Shown here piece by piece: positions 24,440-33,830 of a DNA stretch of 64,000 nt. Source of the stretch: Anaerotignum sp. MSJ-24 (GTDB lineage Bacteria; Bacillota; Clostridia; Lachnospirales; Anaerotignaceae); contig NZ_JAHLPX010000003.1 of assembly GCF_018918145.1 (NCBI RefSeq), forward strand, positions 62,001 through 126,000. The letters run 5' to 3'. The notes under the pieces are model-generated. The model did no database searches, was not told the origin of the DNA, and saw nothing but the letters and a program-made list of their open reading frames with translations. The translations under genes were made by a program, and so were the position numbers. How positions within the stretch are numbered: position 1 is the first letter of the stretch; each line of letters opens with the position of its first letter.

Positions 24440-26302
24440 ATGTTTGATTTTAGTGAAGAACTGAAAAAACTTCCGGATAAACCTGGTGTGTATATAATGC
24501 ACTCCGATACAGACGAAATTATATATGTAGGAAAAGCAATAAATCTCAAAAACAGAGTACGCCAGTATTTCCAAAACAGCAAAAACAAATCGCCTAAGGT
24601 AGCGGCAATGGTGTCGCATATTGCGTATTTTGAGTATATTGTTACCGCATCGGAAATGGAGGCACTTCTGCTTGAGTGCAACCTTATAAAGGAGCACCGT
24701 CCGAAGTACAACGTAATGCTCAAGGACGACAAGACATATCCTTATATAAAGGTGACGATAGCCGAAGAATATCCGAGAATATTTATAACCCGTAAATATG
24801 TTAAGGATAAAAACAGATATTTCGGGCCTATTACCGATGTTACGGCGGCAAGAGAAACCGTTGATATAATCCACAAGCTTTTTCCAATAAGAAAATGCCG
24901 GAAAAGCCTTCCGAAGGAAATAGGAAGGGAAAGACCTTGCCTTAACCACCATATCGGCCAGTGCCTTGCACCCTGCGACAGTCTTGTTTCGGCAGAGGAA
25001 TACCGCAAGGTTGTTGACGAGGCAATAGCGGTGCTTGAAGGAAAATATGACTATATAATAAAATATCTTGAAGGAATAATGTATGCCGCCTCGGATGAGC
25101 TGGATTTTGAAAAGGCGGCCGCCACAAGAGATAAAATAAACGGCATCAAAAAGATAATGGAAAAGCAGAGAATAAGCAATACCGGCATAGGCGACAGCGA
25201 TGTAATTGCTTTTTCCAGAGCCATGGACGAGGCACTTGTGCAGGTGTTTTTTATACGAGGCGGAAAGCTTTCTGGACGAGAGCATTTCCTTATCAATGCG
25301 CCGGATTATATAGACCGAAGCGGAATAATGACGGAGTTTGTAAAGCAGTTTTACAGCGGAACGGCGTATATTCCGAAGGAGCTTATATTGGAGGAACCTC
25401 TGCTTGAAGAGGAAGAGCCGGTTATCGAGGAGCTTTTGGAAAATATGCGAGGCTCAAAGGTTATAATAACCGTTCCTCAGAAGGGCGAAAAGCACAAAAT
25501 GGTTCAGCTTGCGGCACAGAATGCGGCAATAACCTTTGAAAGAATCGGCGAAAGAATAAAAAAAGAACAGCGTGAAACAATAGGTGCTCTCGAAGAAATT
25601 AAAAATGCTCTCGGTATAGAAAGAATACCGTACAGAATAGAATCCTACGATATTTCCAATACACAGGGCTTTGAATCGGTAGGCTCAATGGTTGTTTTTG
25701 AAAACGGAAGAGCCAAAAACAGCGATTACAGAAAGTTTAAAATAAAAACGGTTATCGGCGCAAACGACTTTGCCTCAATGGAGGAGGTAATAACAAGAAG
25801 ACTTATGCACTCAATGAAGGAAGAAAAGCTCGGAAGCAGCTTTGCAAGACTGCCTGATATGATATTTGTTGACGGCGGAAAAACACAGATAACTGCGGCA
25901 CAGAATGCTATGCAGAATGTAGGCATATATATTCCGGTTTGCGGAATGGTAAAGGATGACCGACACAGAACAAGAGGACTTCTCTATAACGGAGAAGAAA
26001 TAGAACTGCCGACAAATTCCGAAGGCTTTAAGTTGATAACCAGAATACAGGACGAGGTTCACCGTTTTGCGATAGAGTACCACAGAAAGCTTAGAAACGA
26101 AAAACAGGTTCATTCTATACTTGACGATATAGAAGGAATTGGCCCTAAAAGAAGAAGAATGCTTATGCAGCATTTCGGAGATATAGAAAAAATAAGAAAT
26201 GCGGAAGTTGATGAACTGCTTGAAATACCGGAGATGACAATAAAGGCTGCGGAAAATGTGTATGCGTTTTTCCATATGCAAAATAATGATAAGGAGAGTT
26301 GA
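24440..26302 (+). CDS. uvrC: Excinuclease ABC subunit C
   Basis: A 620-residue nuclease making both incisions in nucleotide excision repair. The GIY-YIG domain is at about residues 12-95 (GVYIMHS and IIYVGKA), the UVR domain at about 200-235 (FEKAAATRDKINGIKKIME), the RNase H-like UvrC domain at about 375-540 with SYDISNTQG and MIFVDGGKTQI, and paired helix-hairpin-helix motifs at about 560-612 (EGIGPKRRRMLMQHF). Full length. It starts a run of five same-strand genes with tiny gaps (four bases to hprK). Confidence 0.95.
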   Translation: MFDFSEELKKLPDKPGVYIMHSDTDEIIYVGKAINLKNRVRQYFQNSKNKSPKVAAMVSHIAYFEYIVTASEMEALLLECNLIKEHRPKYNVMLKDDKTYPYIKVTIAEEYPRIFITRKYVKDKNRYFGPITDVTAARETVDIIHKLFPIRKCRKSLPKEIGRERPCLNHHIGQCLAPCDSLVSAEEYRKVVDEAIAVLEGKYDYIIKYLEGIMYAASDELDFEKAAATRDKINGIKKIMEKQRISNTGIGDSDVIAFSRAMDEALVQVFFIRGGKLSGREHFLINAPDYIDRSGIMTEFVKQFYSGTAYIPKELILEEPLLEEEEPVIEELLENMRGSKVIITVPQKGEKHKMVQLAAQNAAITFERIGERIKKEQRETIGALEEIKNALGIERIPYRIESYDISNTQGFESVGSMVVFENGRAKNSDYRKFKIKTVIGANDFASMEEVITRRLMHSMKEEKLGSSFARLPDMIFVDGGKTQITAAQNAMQNVGIYIPVCGMVKDDRHRTRGLLYNGEEIELPTNSEGFKLITRIQDEVHRFAIEYHRKLRNEKQVHSILDDIEGIGPKRRRMLMQHFGDIEKIRNAEVDELLEIPEMTIKAAENVYAFFHMQNNDKES

Positions 26303-26305
26303 TAT

Positions 26306-27226
26306 ATGTCGAGTAAAACACAGATACCTCTTAAGAAATTTACGGATGAATTTGAACTTGAAAATCTTACACATGATATAGATATAGAAGGAAGAATGCT
26401 GAAGCAGAAGTTTGTAAACCGTCCGGCACTTCAGCTTACGGGCTTTTTTGACCATTTCGACAATACCCGTATACAGATTATCGGACGAATAGAGCATACT
26501 TATATGAAGAACCAGTCAAAGGAAACAAGAATAGAAATACTGGATAAGCTGTTCAGTTATCGTTTTCCTTGTATGGTTTTCTGCAAATCACTTCTTCCGT
26601 TTTCCGAAACCTTTGCCATTGCCGAAAAATACAACGTGCCTATTTTCGGAACAAGCTACGGTGCATCCGAGCTTTACAGTGAGGCAATAAGATGGCTCAA
26701 TACAGAATTTGCGGAAAAGATAACAATGCACGGAGTACTTGTTGATGTTTATGGCGTTGGCCTTCTTATAATTGGCGAAAGCGGTATAGGAAAAAGTGAA
26801 GCGGCATTGGAGCTTGTAAAACGTGGTCACCGTCTTGTTGCCGATGATGCGGTAGAAATTAAAAGAATATCACATAAAGTTCTTACGGGAAGCTGCCCTG
26901 AGCTTATAAGATATTTGATAGAGTTAAGAGGTATAGGTATACTTGATATAAGAGAGCTTTTTGGTGCAGGTTCGGTAAAAACAAGCCAGAACATAGATAT
27001 TGTTGTCAGACTTACACAATGGGATCAGAATTATAATTATGACAGATTAGGTATTGAAGAGGAATATATAGAGATACTCGGAAATAAAGTAGTTTGTAAA
27101 ACAATCCCGTTAAGACCGGGACGTAATGTTGCGGTCATAATTGAATCTGCCGCAATTAACCACAGACAGAAGATTATGGAAAAAACACCTTACGGCAGTA
27201 TAGCCGAAAGACTTAATTTGAAATGA
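26306..27226 (+). CDS. hprK: HPr kinase/phosphorylase
   Basis: A 306-residue enzyme phosphorylating Ser46 of HPr/Crh and removing the phosphate, central to carbon catabolite control in Firmicutes. Walker A is GESGIGKS (residues 157-164), the catalytic histidine lies in MHGVLVDVYG (residues 141-150), and the family signature ELRGIGILDIRELFGAGSV follows near residue 207. It stands next to murB and a Crh-like HPr gene (30067), its likely substrate. Confidence 0.95.
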   Translation: MSSKTQIPLKKFTDEFELENLTHDIDIEGRMLKQKFVNRPALQLTGFFDHFDNTRIQIIGRIEHTYMKNQSKETRIEILDKLFSYRFPCMVFCKSLLPFSETFAIAEKYNVPIFGTSYGASELYSEAIRWLNTEFAEKITMHGVLVDVYGVGLLIIGESGIGKSEAALELVKRGHRLVADDAVEIKRISHKVLTGSCPELIRYLIELRGIGILDIRELFGAGSVKTSQNIDIVVRLTQWDQNYNYDRLGIEEEYIEILGNKVVCKTIPLRPGRNVAVIIESAAINHRQKIMEKTPYGSIAERLNLK

Positions 27227-27227
27227 G

Positions 27228-28160
27228 GTGAAAGTGTTGTCCGAAAAACAACCTGAAATAAATTATATAGAAGAGCTTAAAAATATTTGCGGTACAGTTC
27301 TTCTTAATGAGCCGATGAGTCTTCATACATCCTTCAGAACAGGCGGCCCGGCGGAGGTATTCATAAAGGCGGAAAGCACCGAAAATATAATCAGCGCGAT
27401 AGATATTGCAAAAAAATATAATAAACAGTATATCATAACCGGAAACGGATCAAATATACTTGTTAAAGACGGCGGCATTGACGGAATAGTCATTAACATA
27501 GGAAATGAAATGAGCAAAATAAAGTGCGACGGCACAAAAATATATGCACAGGCAGGAGCTATGCTTTCTGCATTAGCAACGGCAGCTGCAGATGAAGAGC
27601 TTACAGGATTGGAGTTTGCCTCCGGCATACCGGGAACGGTCGGCGGAGCTGTGTTTATGAATGCCGGAGCATATGACGGAGAAATTAAAGACGTTATTGA
27701 ATATGCCGATGTTATAGACAGCGAAGGAAATACACATAGGCTTATAAAGGACGAGCTTGAGCTTTCTTACAGGCATTCGGTTATAGCAGAAAAAAATATG
27801 ATAGTTGTCGGAGCAATGTTTAACCTTAATAAAGGCATAAAGAAGAATATAACCGACAAAATGGCTGATTTTGCAAAAAGAAGACGAGATAAACAGCCTT
27901 TAAACTATCCCAGTGCCGGAAGTACATTTAAACGTCCGGAAGGCTATTTTGCCGGAAAGCTCATTGAAGATAGCGGACTTAAGGGAAAAACAGTCGGCGG
28001 AGCACAGGTTTCCGAAAAGCATGCAGGCTTTGTCGTGAATATCGGAAACGCAACGTCAAGCGATATAATTGCGCTTATGGACGGTTGTATAGAAACGGTG
28101 TATAATAAATTCGGAGTTAAACTTGAGCCTGAGGTCAGAATATTGGGGAAGGACCTTTAA
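27228..28160 (+). CDS. murB: UDP-N-acetylenolpyruvoylglucosamine reductase
   Basis: A 310-residue type II MurB, the FAD enzyme for the second step of UDP-MurNAc synthesis. Visible marks: SFRTGGPAEVF (about residue 34), the FAD-binding GNGSNILVKDGG (about 74-85), GIPGTVGGAVFMNAGAYDGEI (about 128-146) and NYPSAGSTFKRP with the catalytic serine. The GTG at 27228 overlaps an AGGTGA site, so the TTG at 27237 could be the true start. One base separates it from hprK. Confidence 0.93.
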   Translation: MKVLSEKQPEINYIEELKNICGTVLLNEPMSLHTSFRTGGPAEVFIKAESTENIISAIDIAKKYNKQYIITGNGSNILVKDGGIDGIVINIGNEMSKIKCDGTKIYAQAGAMLSALATAAADEELTGLEFASGIPGTVGGAVFMNAGAYDGEIKDVIEYADVIDSEGNTHRLIKDELELSYRHSVIAEKNMIVVGAMFNLNKGIKKNITDKMADFAKRRRDKQPLNYPSAGSTFKRPEGYFAGKLIEDSGLKGKTVGGAQVSEKHAGFVVNIGNATSSDIIALMDGCIETVYNKFGVKLEPEVRILGKDL

Positions 28161-28198
28161 CATAAAAGGCGTATACGAGAGGCAAAGGAGGAAATAAT

Positions 28199-29071
28199 AT
28201 GAAATTCGTAATTGTAACCGGAATGTCCGGTGCAGGAAAAACAACGGTTTTGAAATTCCTTGAGGATATGGATTTCTTTTGCGTGGACAATCTGCCGCCG
28301 GCACTTATAACAAAATTTTCTCAGCTTTGCTTTGAACAGGACGGTTCTATTGATAAGGTTGCATTGGGAATAGATATACGAGGCGGAAAGCTTTTTAAGG
28401 ATTTGTTTAAAAGTCTTGAGGATTTAAAAACAGAAGGCTATGATTATGAGATACTTTTCCTTGACGCTTCGGATTCAACGCTTATAAAAAGATATAAAGA
28501 AACAAGACGTTCACATCCGCTTTCAAAGGGCGGTTCGATAGAAACGGGAATACAAAAAGAAAGAGCAATGCTGGCTGATGTAAGACAAAAGGCAACCTAT
28601 ATTATTGATACCAGCAGTATATTGACAAGAGAGCTCAGAGAACAGATATACAAAATATTCAGGGAAAATACAAAGTTTGAAAGCCTTATTATTAAGGTAT
28701 GCTCCTTCGGTTTTAAATACGGAATACCGATGGATGCAGATTTGGTTTTTGATGTGCGTTTTCTTCCGAATCCGTATTATATTCCGGAGCTTAAAGAGCT
28801 TACGGGCAACGATGATCCCGTATCTTCCTATGTTATGAGCTTTGACGAGAGCAAAATATTCCTTGAAAAGCTTGTCGATATGCTCGAATTTCTTATTCCG
28901 AAATATATATCGGAGGGAAAAACACAGCTTGTTATTGCGGTCGGCTGCACCGGCGGAAAGCATCGTTCCGTGACGCTGGCAAATGAGCTTTATGCAAAGC
29001 TTATGAAAAACCACAGCGTAATACTCAGCCATAACGATATAGAAAAAGACTCCAAAACCAAAAGGCTTTGA
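28199..29071 (+). CDS. rapZ: RNase adapter protein / nucleotide-binding protein RapZ (YvcJ)
   Basis: A 290-residue P-loop protein with Walker [10 protein letters not shown] (about residues 8-16), Walker B-like DASD and the C-terminal [26 protein letters not shown] and [12 protein letters not shown] signatures. In Gram-positives YvcJ affects competence and cell-envelope precursor control; in E. coli it guides an RNase. It lies between murB and whiA as in many Clostridia, but the usual yvcK gene between rapZ and whiA is absent. AAAGGAGG precedes the ATG. Confidence 0.93.
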   Translation: MKFVIVTGMSGAGKTTVLKFLEDMDFFCVDNLPPALITKFSQLCFEQDGSIDKVALGIDIRGGKLFKDLFKSLEDLKTEGYDYEILFLDASDSTLIKRYKETRRSHPLSKGGSIETGIQKERAMLADVRQKATYIIDTSSILTRELREQIYKIFRENTKFESLIIKVCSFGFKYGIPMDADLVFDVRFLPNPYYIPELKELTGNDDPVSSYVMSFDESKIFLEKLVDMLEFLIPKYISEGKTQLVIAVGCTGGKHRSVTLANELYAKLMKNHSVILSHNDIEKDSKTKRL

Positions 29072-29121
29072 CATTTTTACTAATAAGCTAAAGTTGAAGA
29101 GTTTGTTGGGAGGACGAAAAT

Positions 29122-30086
29122 TTGTCATTTTCATATAATGTTAAAAGCGAGTTGTCCCATCATTTTGGAAATGCAAGACATTGCAGTATAGCAGAACTTG
29201 CGGCAATATTGAATATGTGTGGACATATTGCGGATAATCACAATAAATTTTGTGTAAAAATACAAACAGAAAATCCGGTCGCTGCCAGAAAGTACTTTAC
29301 ATTACTAAAAAAACTTTTAATATAGACAGTGAAGTTCTGATTAGGCGTAATAGTCAGCTTAAGAAAAACAGAATTTATATGCTCTTTATAAATAATGACG
29401 AAGAGGCCAGAAGGGTTCTTAATGCCTGTGGTCTGCTGTACACCGAAAACGGTGCGGAGAAAACAGCCAGAAGAATAGACAGAACAGTCGTCAGCAGTGT
29501 GTGTTGCAAAAGAGCATATATAAGAGGTGCATTTTTGGCATCGGGTTCTATATCCGATCCGGAAAAAATGTATCATCTTGAGTTTGCGTGTTTGGATGAA
29601 CCGTACAGTGAAAGCTTAAGGGATTTGATAAATTCTTTCGGGCTTGATGCAAAAATTGTTAAACGTAAGGAGCATTTCGTTGTCTATCTGAAAGAGGGAG
29701 AGCAGATAGTAGACCTTTTGAATATAATGGAAGCGCATAAAGCTCTTATGGATCTTGAGAATGTAAGAATACTTAAGGATATGCGTAACAATGTGAACAG
29801 AAAGGTTAACTGCGAAACCGCAAACCTTAACAAAACAGTAAATGCAGCTGTGAAGCAGATTGAAGATATTGAACTGATACTTACAAAAATGGATTTGTCA
29901 CAGCTTCCGCAGTCTCTGAGCGATATTGCGGCACTAAGACTGGATTATCCTGATGCAAGTCTGAAGGAGCTTGGTCAGATGCTTAATCCGGCAGTGGGAA
30001 AGTCCGGTGTTAATCACAGATTGAGAAAATTAGCTGAAATTGCGGATTCTTTGAGAGAGGAAATGGGTGAAGGAATTGGTAAGTAA
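29122..30086 (+). pseudogene. whiA: WhiA DNA-binding regulator, frame broken at an A7 run
   Basis: WhiA controls division or sporulation genes in Gram-positives. The first frame (29122-29325, TTG start after GGAGG) encodes the LAGLIDADG-like N terminus through ARKYFTLLKK, then stops early. The rest, beginning TFNIDSEVLIRRNSQLKK, is in the -1 frame and runs to 30086 with the C-terminal helix-turn-helix (DYPDASLKELGQML, GVNHRLRKLAEIA). The switch falls exactly at A7, 29307-29313; an eighth A, or a -1 slip on A_AAA_AAA, restores a normal protein of about 320 residues. WhiA is rarely lost, so a base-calling error, transcriptional slippage or recoding should be considered. Confidence 0.85.
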
Positions 30087-30318
30087 AACTATTAAAGTAA
30101 AGAACACTCTTGACACAAGACAGGTTGCATACTTAGTACAGTGTGCCGGACAGTTTAAAAGTGATATTCGTATTGAAGAAGATGAAAAGAGAATTAATGC
30201 AAAGAGCATAATGGGAACAATTTCTCTTGCAATTAAAGAGGATGACAACATTACGGTTGTGGCCGAAGGCGTTGATGAGGCTAAGGCAGTTGAGGAAATC
30301 GTAAAGATTCTTGCATAA
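30067..30318 (+). CDS. crh: Crh-like HPr protein lacking the catalytic histidine
   Basis: An 83-residue HPr-fold protein. Where HPr has LHARPA, this has LDTRQV (residues 15-20), so the histidine phosphorylated by enzyme I is replaced by Asp 16. The regulatory serine is kept in NAKSIMG (Ser 47). That matches Crh, which takes part in catabolite repression through HprK but does not carry sugars. A GTG start overlaps the end of whiA by 20 bp, as in the yvcJ-whiA-crh cluster of Bacillus. The HPr proper is not in this window. Confidence 0.85.
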   Translation: MKELVSKTIKVKNTLDTRQVAYLVQCAGQFKSDIRIEEDEKRINAKSIMGTISLAIKEDDNITVVAEGVDEAKAVEEIVKILA

Positions 30319-30531
30319 TACATAAATTTGTTTAAATAAGTTCGAAATTAAGGCTGTTATTTTAATGAAGTTTAATTCATAAAATGGCAGCTTTGTTTTA
30401 TGTAAAATTGCTCCGAAAAATAAACATAAAATAAATATTGCTATTGTTGATTATACTGTTATAATATTTAAACGGTTTATATTGTTAATAGAAAAAAATA
30501 AGTTTAAAGTATAGAAAAATCACTTGAAAGG

Positions 30532-32205
30532 ATGGTTTATTTGAAATCTAATTCATGCAGAAATACGCTTGTTATAGGCCACAGAAATCCGGACACGGAT
30601 TCTATCTGTTCTGCCATTGCTTATGCGGAGCTTAAAAATAAGCTTATGGGTGGCGGTTATTGTGCCGGAAGAGCGGGAAGAATAAGCAGTGAAACAAAGT
30701 TTGTTCTTGACAGCTTTGGCGTAAAAGAGCCGAATTATGTTGCATATGTCGGCGCACAGGTCAAGGACATGGATATGATATATACAGACGGCGTCAATGA
30801 AGAAATGACTCTTCAGGAGGCCTACAAAATAATGCGAGAGGAAAAGATTGTTTCTCTCTGCGTAACCGATGATAACGGTATGCTCAAAGGTCTTGTTACA
30901 ATGGGCGATATTGCCAATTCAACAATGGACGTATATGACAACAGAATTATTTCAAAGGCAAAAACAACATTTGCAAGCATTGCAAAAACGCTTGACGGCC
31001 AGATTGTTGTAGGCGACAAAAACAAGGTTTTTGACCATGGCAAGGTGTTTATCGGTGCGGCAAATCCTGACCTTATGGGCGAGTTTGCCGAAGAAGGCGA
31101 TGTTGTTATACTTGGAAACAGATATGATTCACAGCTTTGTGCAATCGAGATGAATGCGTCGGCACTTATTGTATGCTCGGACACGAAAATTTTCGATACA
31201 ATAAAAAGACTTGCGGCTGAAAGAAACTGCGTTATAATAACAACGCCTTATGACACCTATACAATCGCAAGACTCATAAACCACAGTATGCCCATTGGAT
31301 ATTTTATGACAAATGCGGAAGATCTTATACAGTTTAACACAGAGGATTATGTTGATGAAATAAAGAAGGTAATGAGTGATAAGCGTTACAGAAACTTCCC
31401 TGTAATAGATATGGACGGAAAATATTACGGTATGATTTCAAGAAGAAGTCTTCTCAATCTCAAGAAGAAGGAAGTTATTATGGTTGACCATAACGAGAAA
31501 TCACAGGCGGTTGAAGGCATAGAAGAGGCAGATGTGCTTGAAATAATCGACCATCATAAGATAGCCGCAATAGAAACGGTAAATCCGGTTTATTTCAGAA
31601 ATCAGCCTCTCGGATGTACGGCTACAATAATAACACAGATGTATGATGAAAACGGCGTTGAGATAACAAAAGAAATTGCAGGACTTCTTTGTGCGGCAAT
31701 ACTTTCCGATACACTTATTTTCCGTTCACCGACATGTACGGAGCTCGATAAAAAGACAGCTTACAGACTTGCGGAAATTGCCGGAATAGATGTTGAAAAA
31801 TTCGGAACGGATATGTTCAGTGCCGGAAGTGATCTTAAGAATAAAACCGTTGAGGAAATATTCTATCAGGATTTCAAAAAGTTTGCCTCGGACGGCGTAG
31901 GCTTTGGTGTAGGACAGATAAATTCCTTCAATTCGGCAGAGCTTGCAGAGATAAAAGCGAGAGTTATTCCGTTCATGGAGCATGCTGTTTCGGAAATGGG
32001 CATACAGCTTATTGCGTTTATGCTTACAAATATCTCAGACGAAAGCACAGAGCTCATTTACAGCGGCCCTATGGCAGACAGCATTATAAACAATGCTTAC
32101 GGTGATATGGAAAAGACAGGTGATAAGGCTGTTTATCTTCCCGGAGTTGTATCAAGAAAGAAGCAGCTTGTTCCCAAAATAATAAGAGGAATACAGCAGC
32201 TTTAA
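30532..32205 (+). CDS. CBS-domain family II (manganese-dependent) inorganic pyrophosphatase
   Basis: A 557-residue DHH-family enzyme hydrolysing pyrophosphate, with a regulatory insert. DHH motifs are GHRNPDTDS (about residues 17-25) and, after the insert, MVDHNEKSQ and IIDHHKIA (about 325-350), then the DHHA2 end. The insert holds two CBS halves (TLQEAYKIM...VSLCVTDDNGMLKGLVTMGDI and NFPVIDMDGKYYGMISRRSLL) around a DRTGG-like domain, which bind adenine nucleotides in the family. AAAGGATGG overlaps the ATG at 30532, so the TTG at 30541 may be the real start. The 210-base gap before it is AT-rich with no recognised feature. Confidence 0.9.
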   Translation: MVYLKSNSCRNTLVIGHRNPDTDSICSAIAYAELKNKLMGGGYCAGRAGRISSETKFVLDSFGVKEPNYVAYVGAQVKDMDMIYTDGVNEEMTLQEAYKIMREEKIVSLCVTDDNGMLKGLVTMGDIANSTMDVYDNRIISKAKTTFASIAKTLDGQIVVGDKNKVFDHGKVFIGAANPDLMGEFAEEGDVVILGNRYDSQLCAIEMNASALIVCSDTKIFDTIKRLAAERNCVIITTPYDTYTIARLINHSMPIGYFMTNAEDLIQFNTEDYVDEIKKVMSDKRYRNFPVIDMDGKYYGMISRRSLLNLKKKEVIMVDHNEKSQAVEGIEEADVLEIIDHHKIAAIETVNPVYFRNQPLGCTATIITQMYDENGVEITKEIAGLLCAAILSDTLIFRSPTCTELDKKTAYRLAEIAGIDVEKFGTDMFSAGSDLKNKTVEEIFYQDFKKFASDGVGFGVGQINSFNSAELAEIKARVIPFMEHAVSEMGIQLIAFMLTNISDESTELIYSGPMADSIINNAYGDMEKTGDKAVYLPGVVSRKKQLVPKIIRGIQQL

Positions 32206-32351
32206 TTAAGAATTTTGAATTAGAATTCCGGACGTTTGCGGAAAATGGCACAAAATGTAATTAAGTTACGCAGAATATTTGATTTTATTTTTAGTCATTG
32301 TGGAATAATAGCTTTGAGGAATTATTTTACACAGGAGGACTAAAATACTAA

Positions 32352-33071
32352 ATGAAAAAAATAATAAAAGTTGTGACTATGATACTTATTTCATTGTCGG
32401 CTGTTGCTGCGTTTCCCGATGCCGCATTTTCCAAGGATAAACCATATGTTTCAAAAAAACTGCATTATGCTTATATAACAGGATATTCGGACGGCAGCTT
32501 CAGACCTTATGAATTTATTACAAGGCAGGAGGCTGCCGTTATTGTATGCAGATTAACGGATATTGCGTCGGATAATGTATATAAAAAGTTTAAAGATGTC
32601 GGTGCTGATAACTGGTCATATGATGCGGTTGAGCGACTTTATAACATGGGAATAATAAGTGGTTATGATGACGGAAGCTTTCGTCCGGAGGAGAATATAA
32701 CAAGAGCAGAGTTTGCCGTTATGCTTTACGGCTTTACAAAGGATAATGAGCCTAAAAAGGAATTCTGGGATTTAAAAGATCATTGGGCTAAAGAGTATAT
32801 TGAAAAGGCGGCGGCTGGCGGCTGGTTTGCCGGTTATACCGACGGCAGTTTTCATCCCGATGAATATATAACAAGAGCCGAGGCGGTGTTCTTTATTAAT
32901 TACGCCTTGGACAGATTTCCGGAATACGAAACAGATCTCCTTGAGGATAAAAAGACATTCACCGATGTTTCAAGGGACGATTGGTTTTATATGGCTGTCT
33001 GCGAGGCGGCGAACAGCCACGAATGTTATTACAGAGCCGATGAAAGTGAAATTTGGAGTCTGGTTATTTAA
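32352..33071 (+). CDS. Secreted S-layer-homology (SLH) domain protein
   Basis: A 239-residue protein with a signal peptide (hydrophobic VVTMILISLSAVAAF, cleavage near residue 28) and three SLH repeats, each with the DGSFRP...ITRAE pattern (about residues 40-70, 95-130, 155-190), then a short tail. SLH triplets bind pyruvylated wall polymers, so this is a wall-anchored protein made of little more than the anchor. Its last eight bases overlap the end of the convergent regulator gene. Confidence 0.88.
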   Translation: MKKIIKVVTMILISLSAVAAFPDAAFSKDKPYVSKKLHYAYITGYSDGSFRPYEFITRQEAAVIVCRLTDIASDNVYKKFKDVGADNWSYDAVERLYNMGIISGYDDGSFRPEENITRAEFAVMLYGFTKDNEPKKEFWDLKDHWAKEYIEKAAAGGWFAGYTDGSFHPDEYITRAEAVFFINYALDRFPEYETDLLEDKKTFTDVSRDDWFYMAVCEAANSHECYYRADESEIWSLVI

Positions 33072-33726
33072 TAAGAACAAAGTGATTTTTATTATAATCC
33101 AATATTCCTTCCGCCTTCAGTTTTGCGAGCACAGACGAAACTGCACTTCTGTCGGCAGCAAGATAATCGGCAAGCCCTTGGCGGTCGAAAGGAATATCAA
33201 ATTCATTACTGCCTGTTTTTATTGAAACATCAGATAAATATGAAAGAATTTTTTCACGGAGCGTTCTCTTGGAGAGATGCTCCATTCTTTCTGTAAGGAA
33301 CATATTTTTCTGTGAAAGTATAGAAAGCATATTGTGAGAAACATCATGGTGAAATTCGCATGATGCACTGCATGGAGTTACTGTGCGATCTCTGTCAAGA
33401 AAAATAATTCTGCTCGGCTTTACGGTATAAACCGATACCGGAATTGTATCTACTCCGGCGAGTGCAAATGCCTCGCCGAAAAGCATTCCTTCGCCGAGCT
33501 GTGCTAATATGGTAACATTTCCCCATATATCCTCTTTTATAATCTGTACACTGCCGGAAAGAACTATGCCTATTTCGGCAGAGGATACGCCTGCATTTAA
33601 TATAAATTCATTTTTTCCGTAGCTTCTTTCTCTTGCCTTAAGACAGCCGAGCATAGGATTTATGCTGTATGACGGTATACCTTTGAATAACGGTGAATTG
33701 GTAAGTATTTCAGCAGTAGTTTTCAT
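33064..33726 (-). CDS. Crp/Fnr-family regulator, HcpR-like
   Basis: A 220-residue protein with a cyclic-nucleotide-binding-fold sensor (about residues 10-130, GVSSAEIGIVLSGSVQII) and a winged HTH (about 165-215, RQGLADYLAADRSAVSSVL). It diverges from the ferredoxin-hcp operon, the standard place for HcpR, which responds to nitric oxide or nitrosative stress. A perfect palindrome lies in the shared upstream region at 33742-33755. No Fnr-type N-terminal cysteine cluster is seen. Confidence 0.82.
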   Translation of the reverse strand: MKTTAEILTNSPLFKGIPSYSINPMLGCLKARERSYGKNEFILNAGVSSAEIGIVLSGSVQIIKEDIWGNVTILAQLGEGMLFGEAFALAGVDTIPVSVYTVKPSRIIFLDRDRTVTPCSASCEFHHDVSHNMLSILSQKNMFLTERMEHLSKRTLREKILSYLSDVSIKTGSNEFDIPFDRQGLADYLAADRSAVSSVLAKLKAEGILDYNKNHFVLIK

Positions 33727-33741
33727 AAAAAATCTCCTTAT

Positions 33742-33755
33742 GTTGTAATTACAAC
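33742..33755. promoter_or_regulatory. Palindromic operator for the HcpR-like regulator
   Basis: GTTGTAATTACAAC is a perfect 14-bp palindrome between the divergent genes. Its centre (33748.5) lies about 41.5 bases before the start expected from the -10 box TATAAT at 33778-33783, the class II activation distance for Crp/Fnr proteins. Confidence 0.75.
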
Positions 33756-33777
33756 GGATTTAGTTTAATTATTTTAT

Positions 33778-33783
33778 TATAAT
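33778..33783 (+). promoter_or_regulatory. -10 box of the ferredoxin-hcp promoter
   Basis: TATAAT with no recognisable -35 hexamer at 17 bases, as expected for a promoter that needs an activator bound at 33742-33755. Confidence 0.65.
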
Positions 33784-33830
33784 CTCATCATAAAGTCAAT
33801 CAAAGAGCATAAAGAGAGGAGATTAAAATT

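Noticed and set aside
24383-25285. 300-codon minus-strand open frame over uvrC
   Set aside because: Shadow of uvrC; composition is Cys/Tyr/His-rich without domain, and the plus-strand gene is unmistakable.
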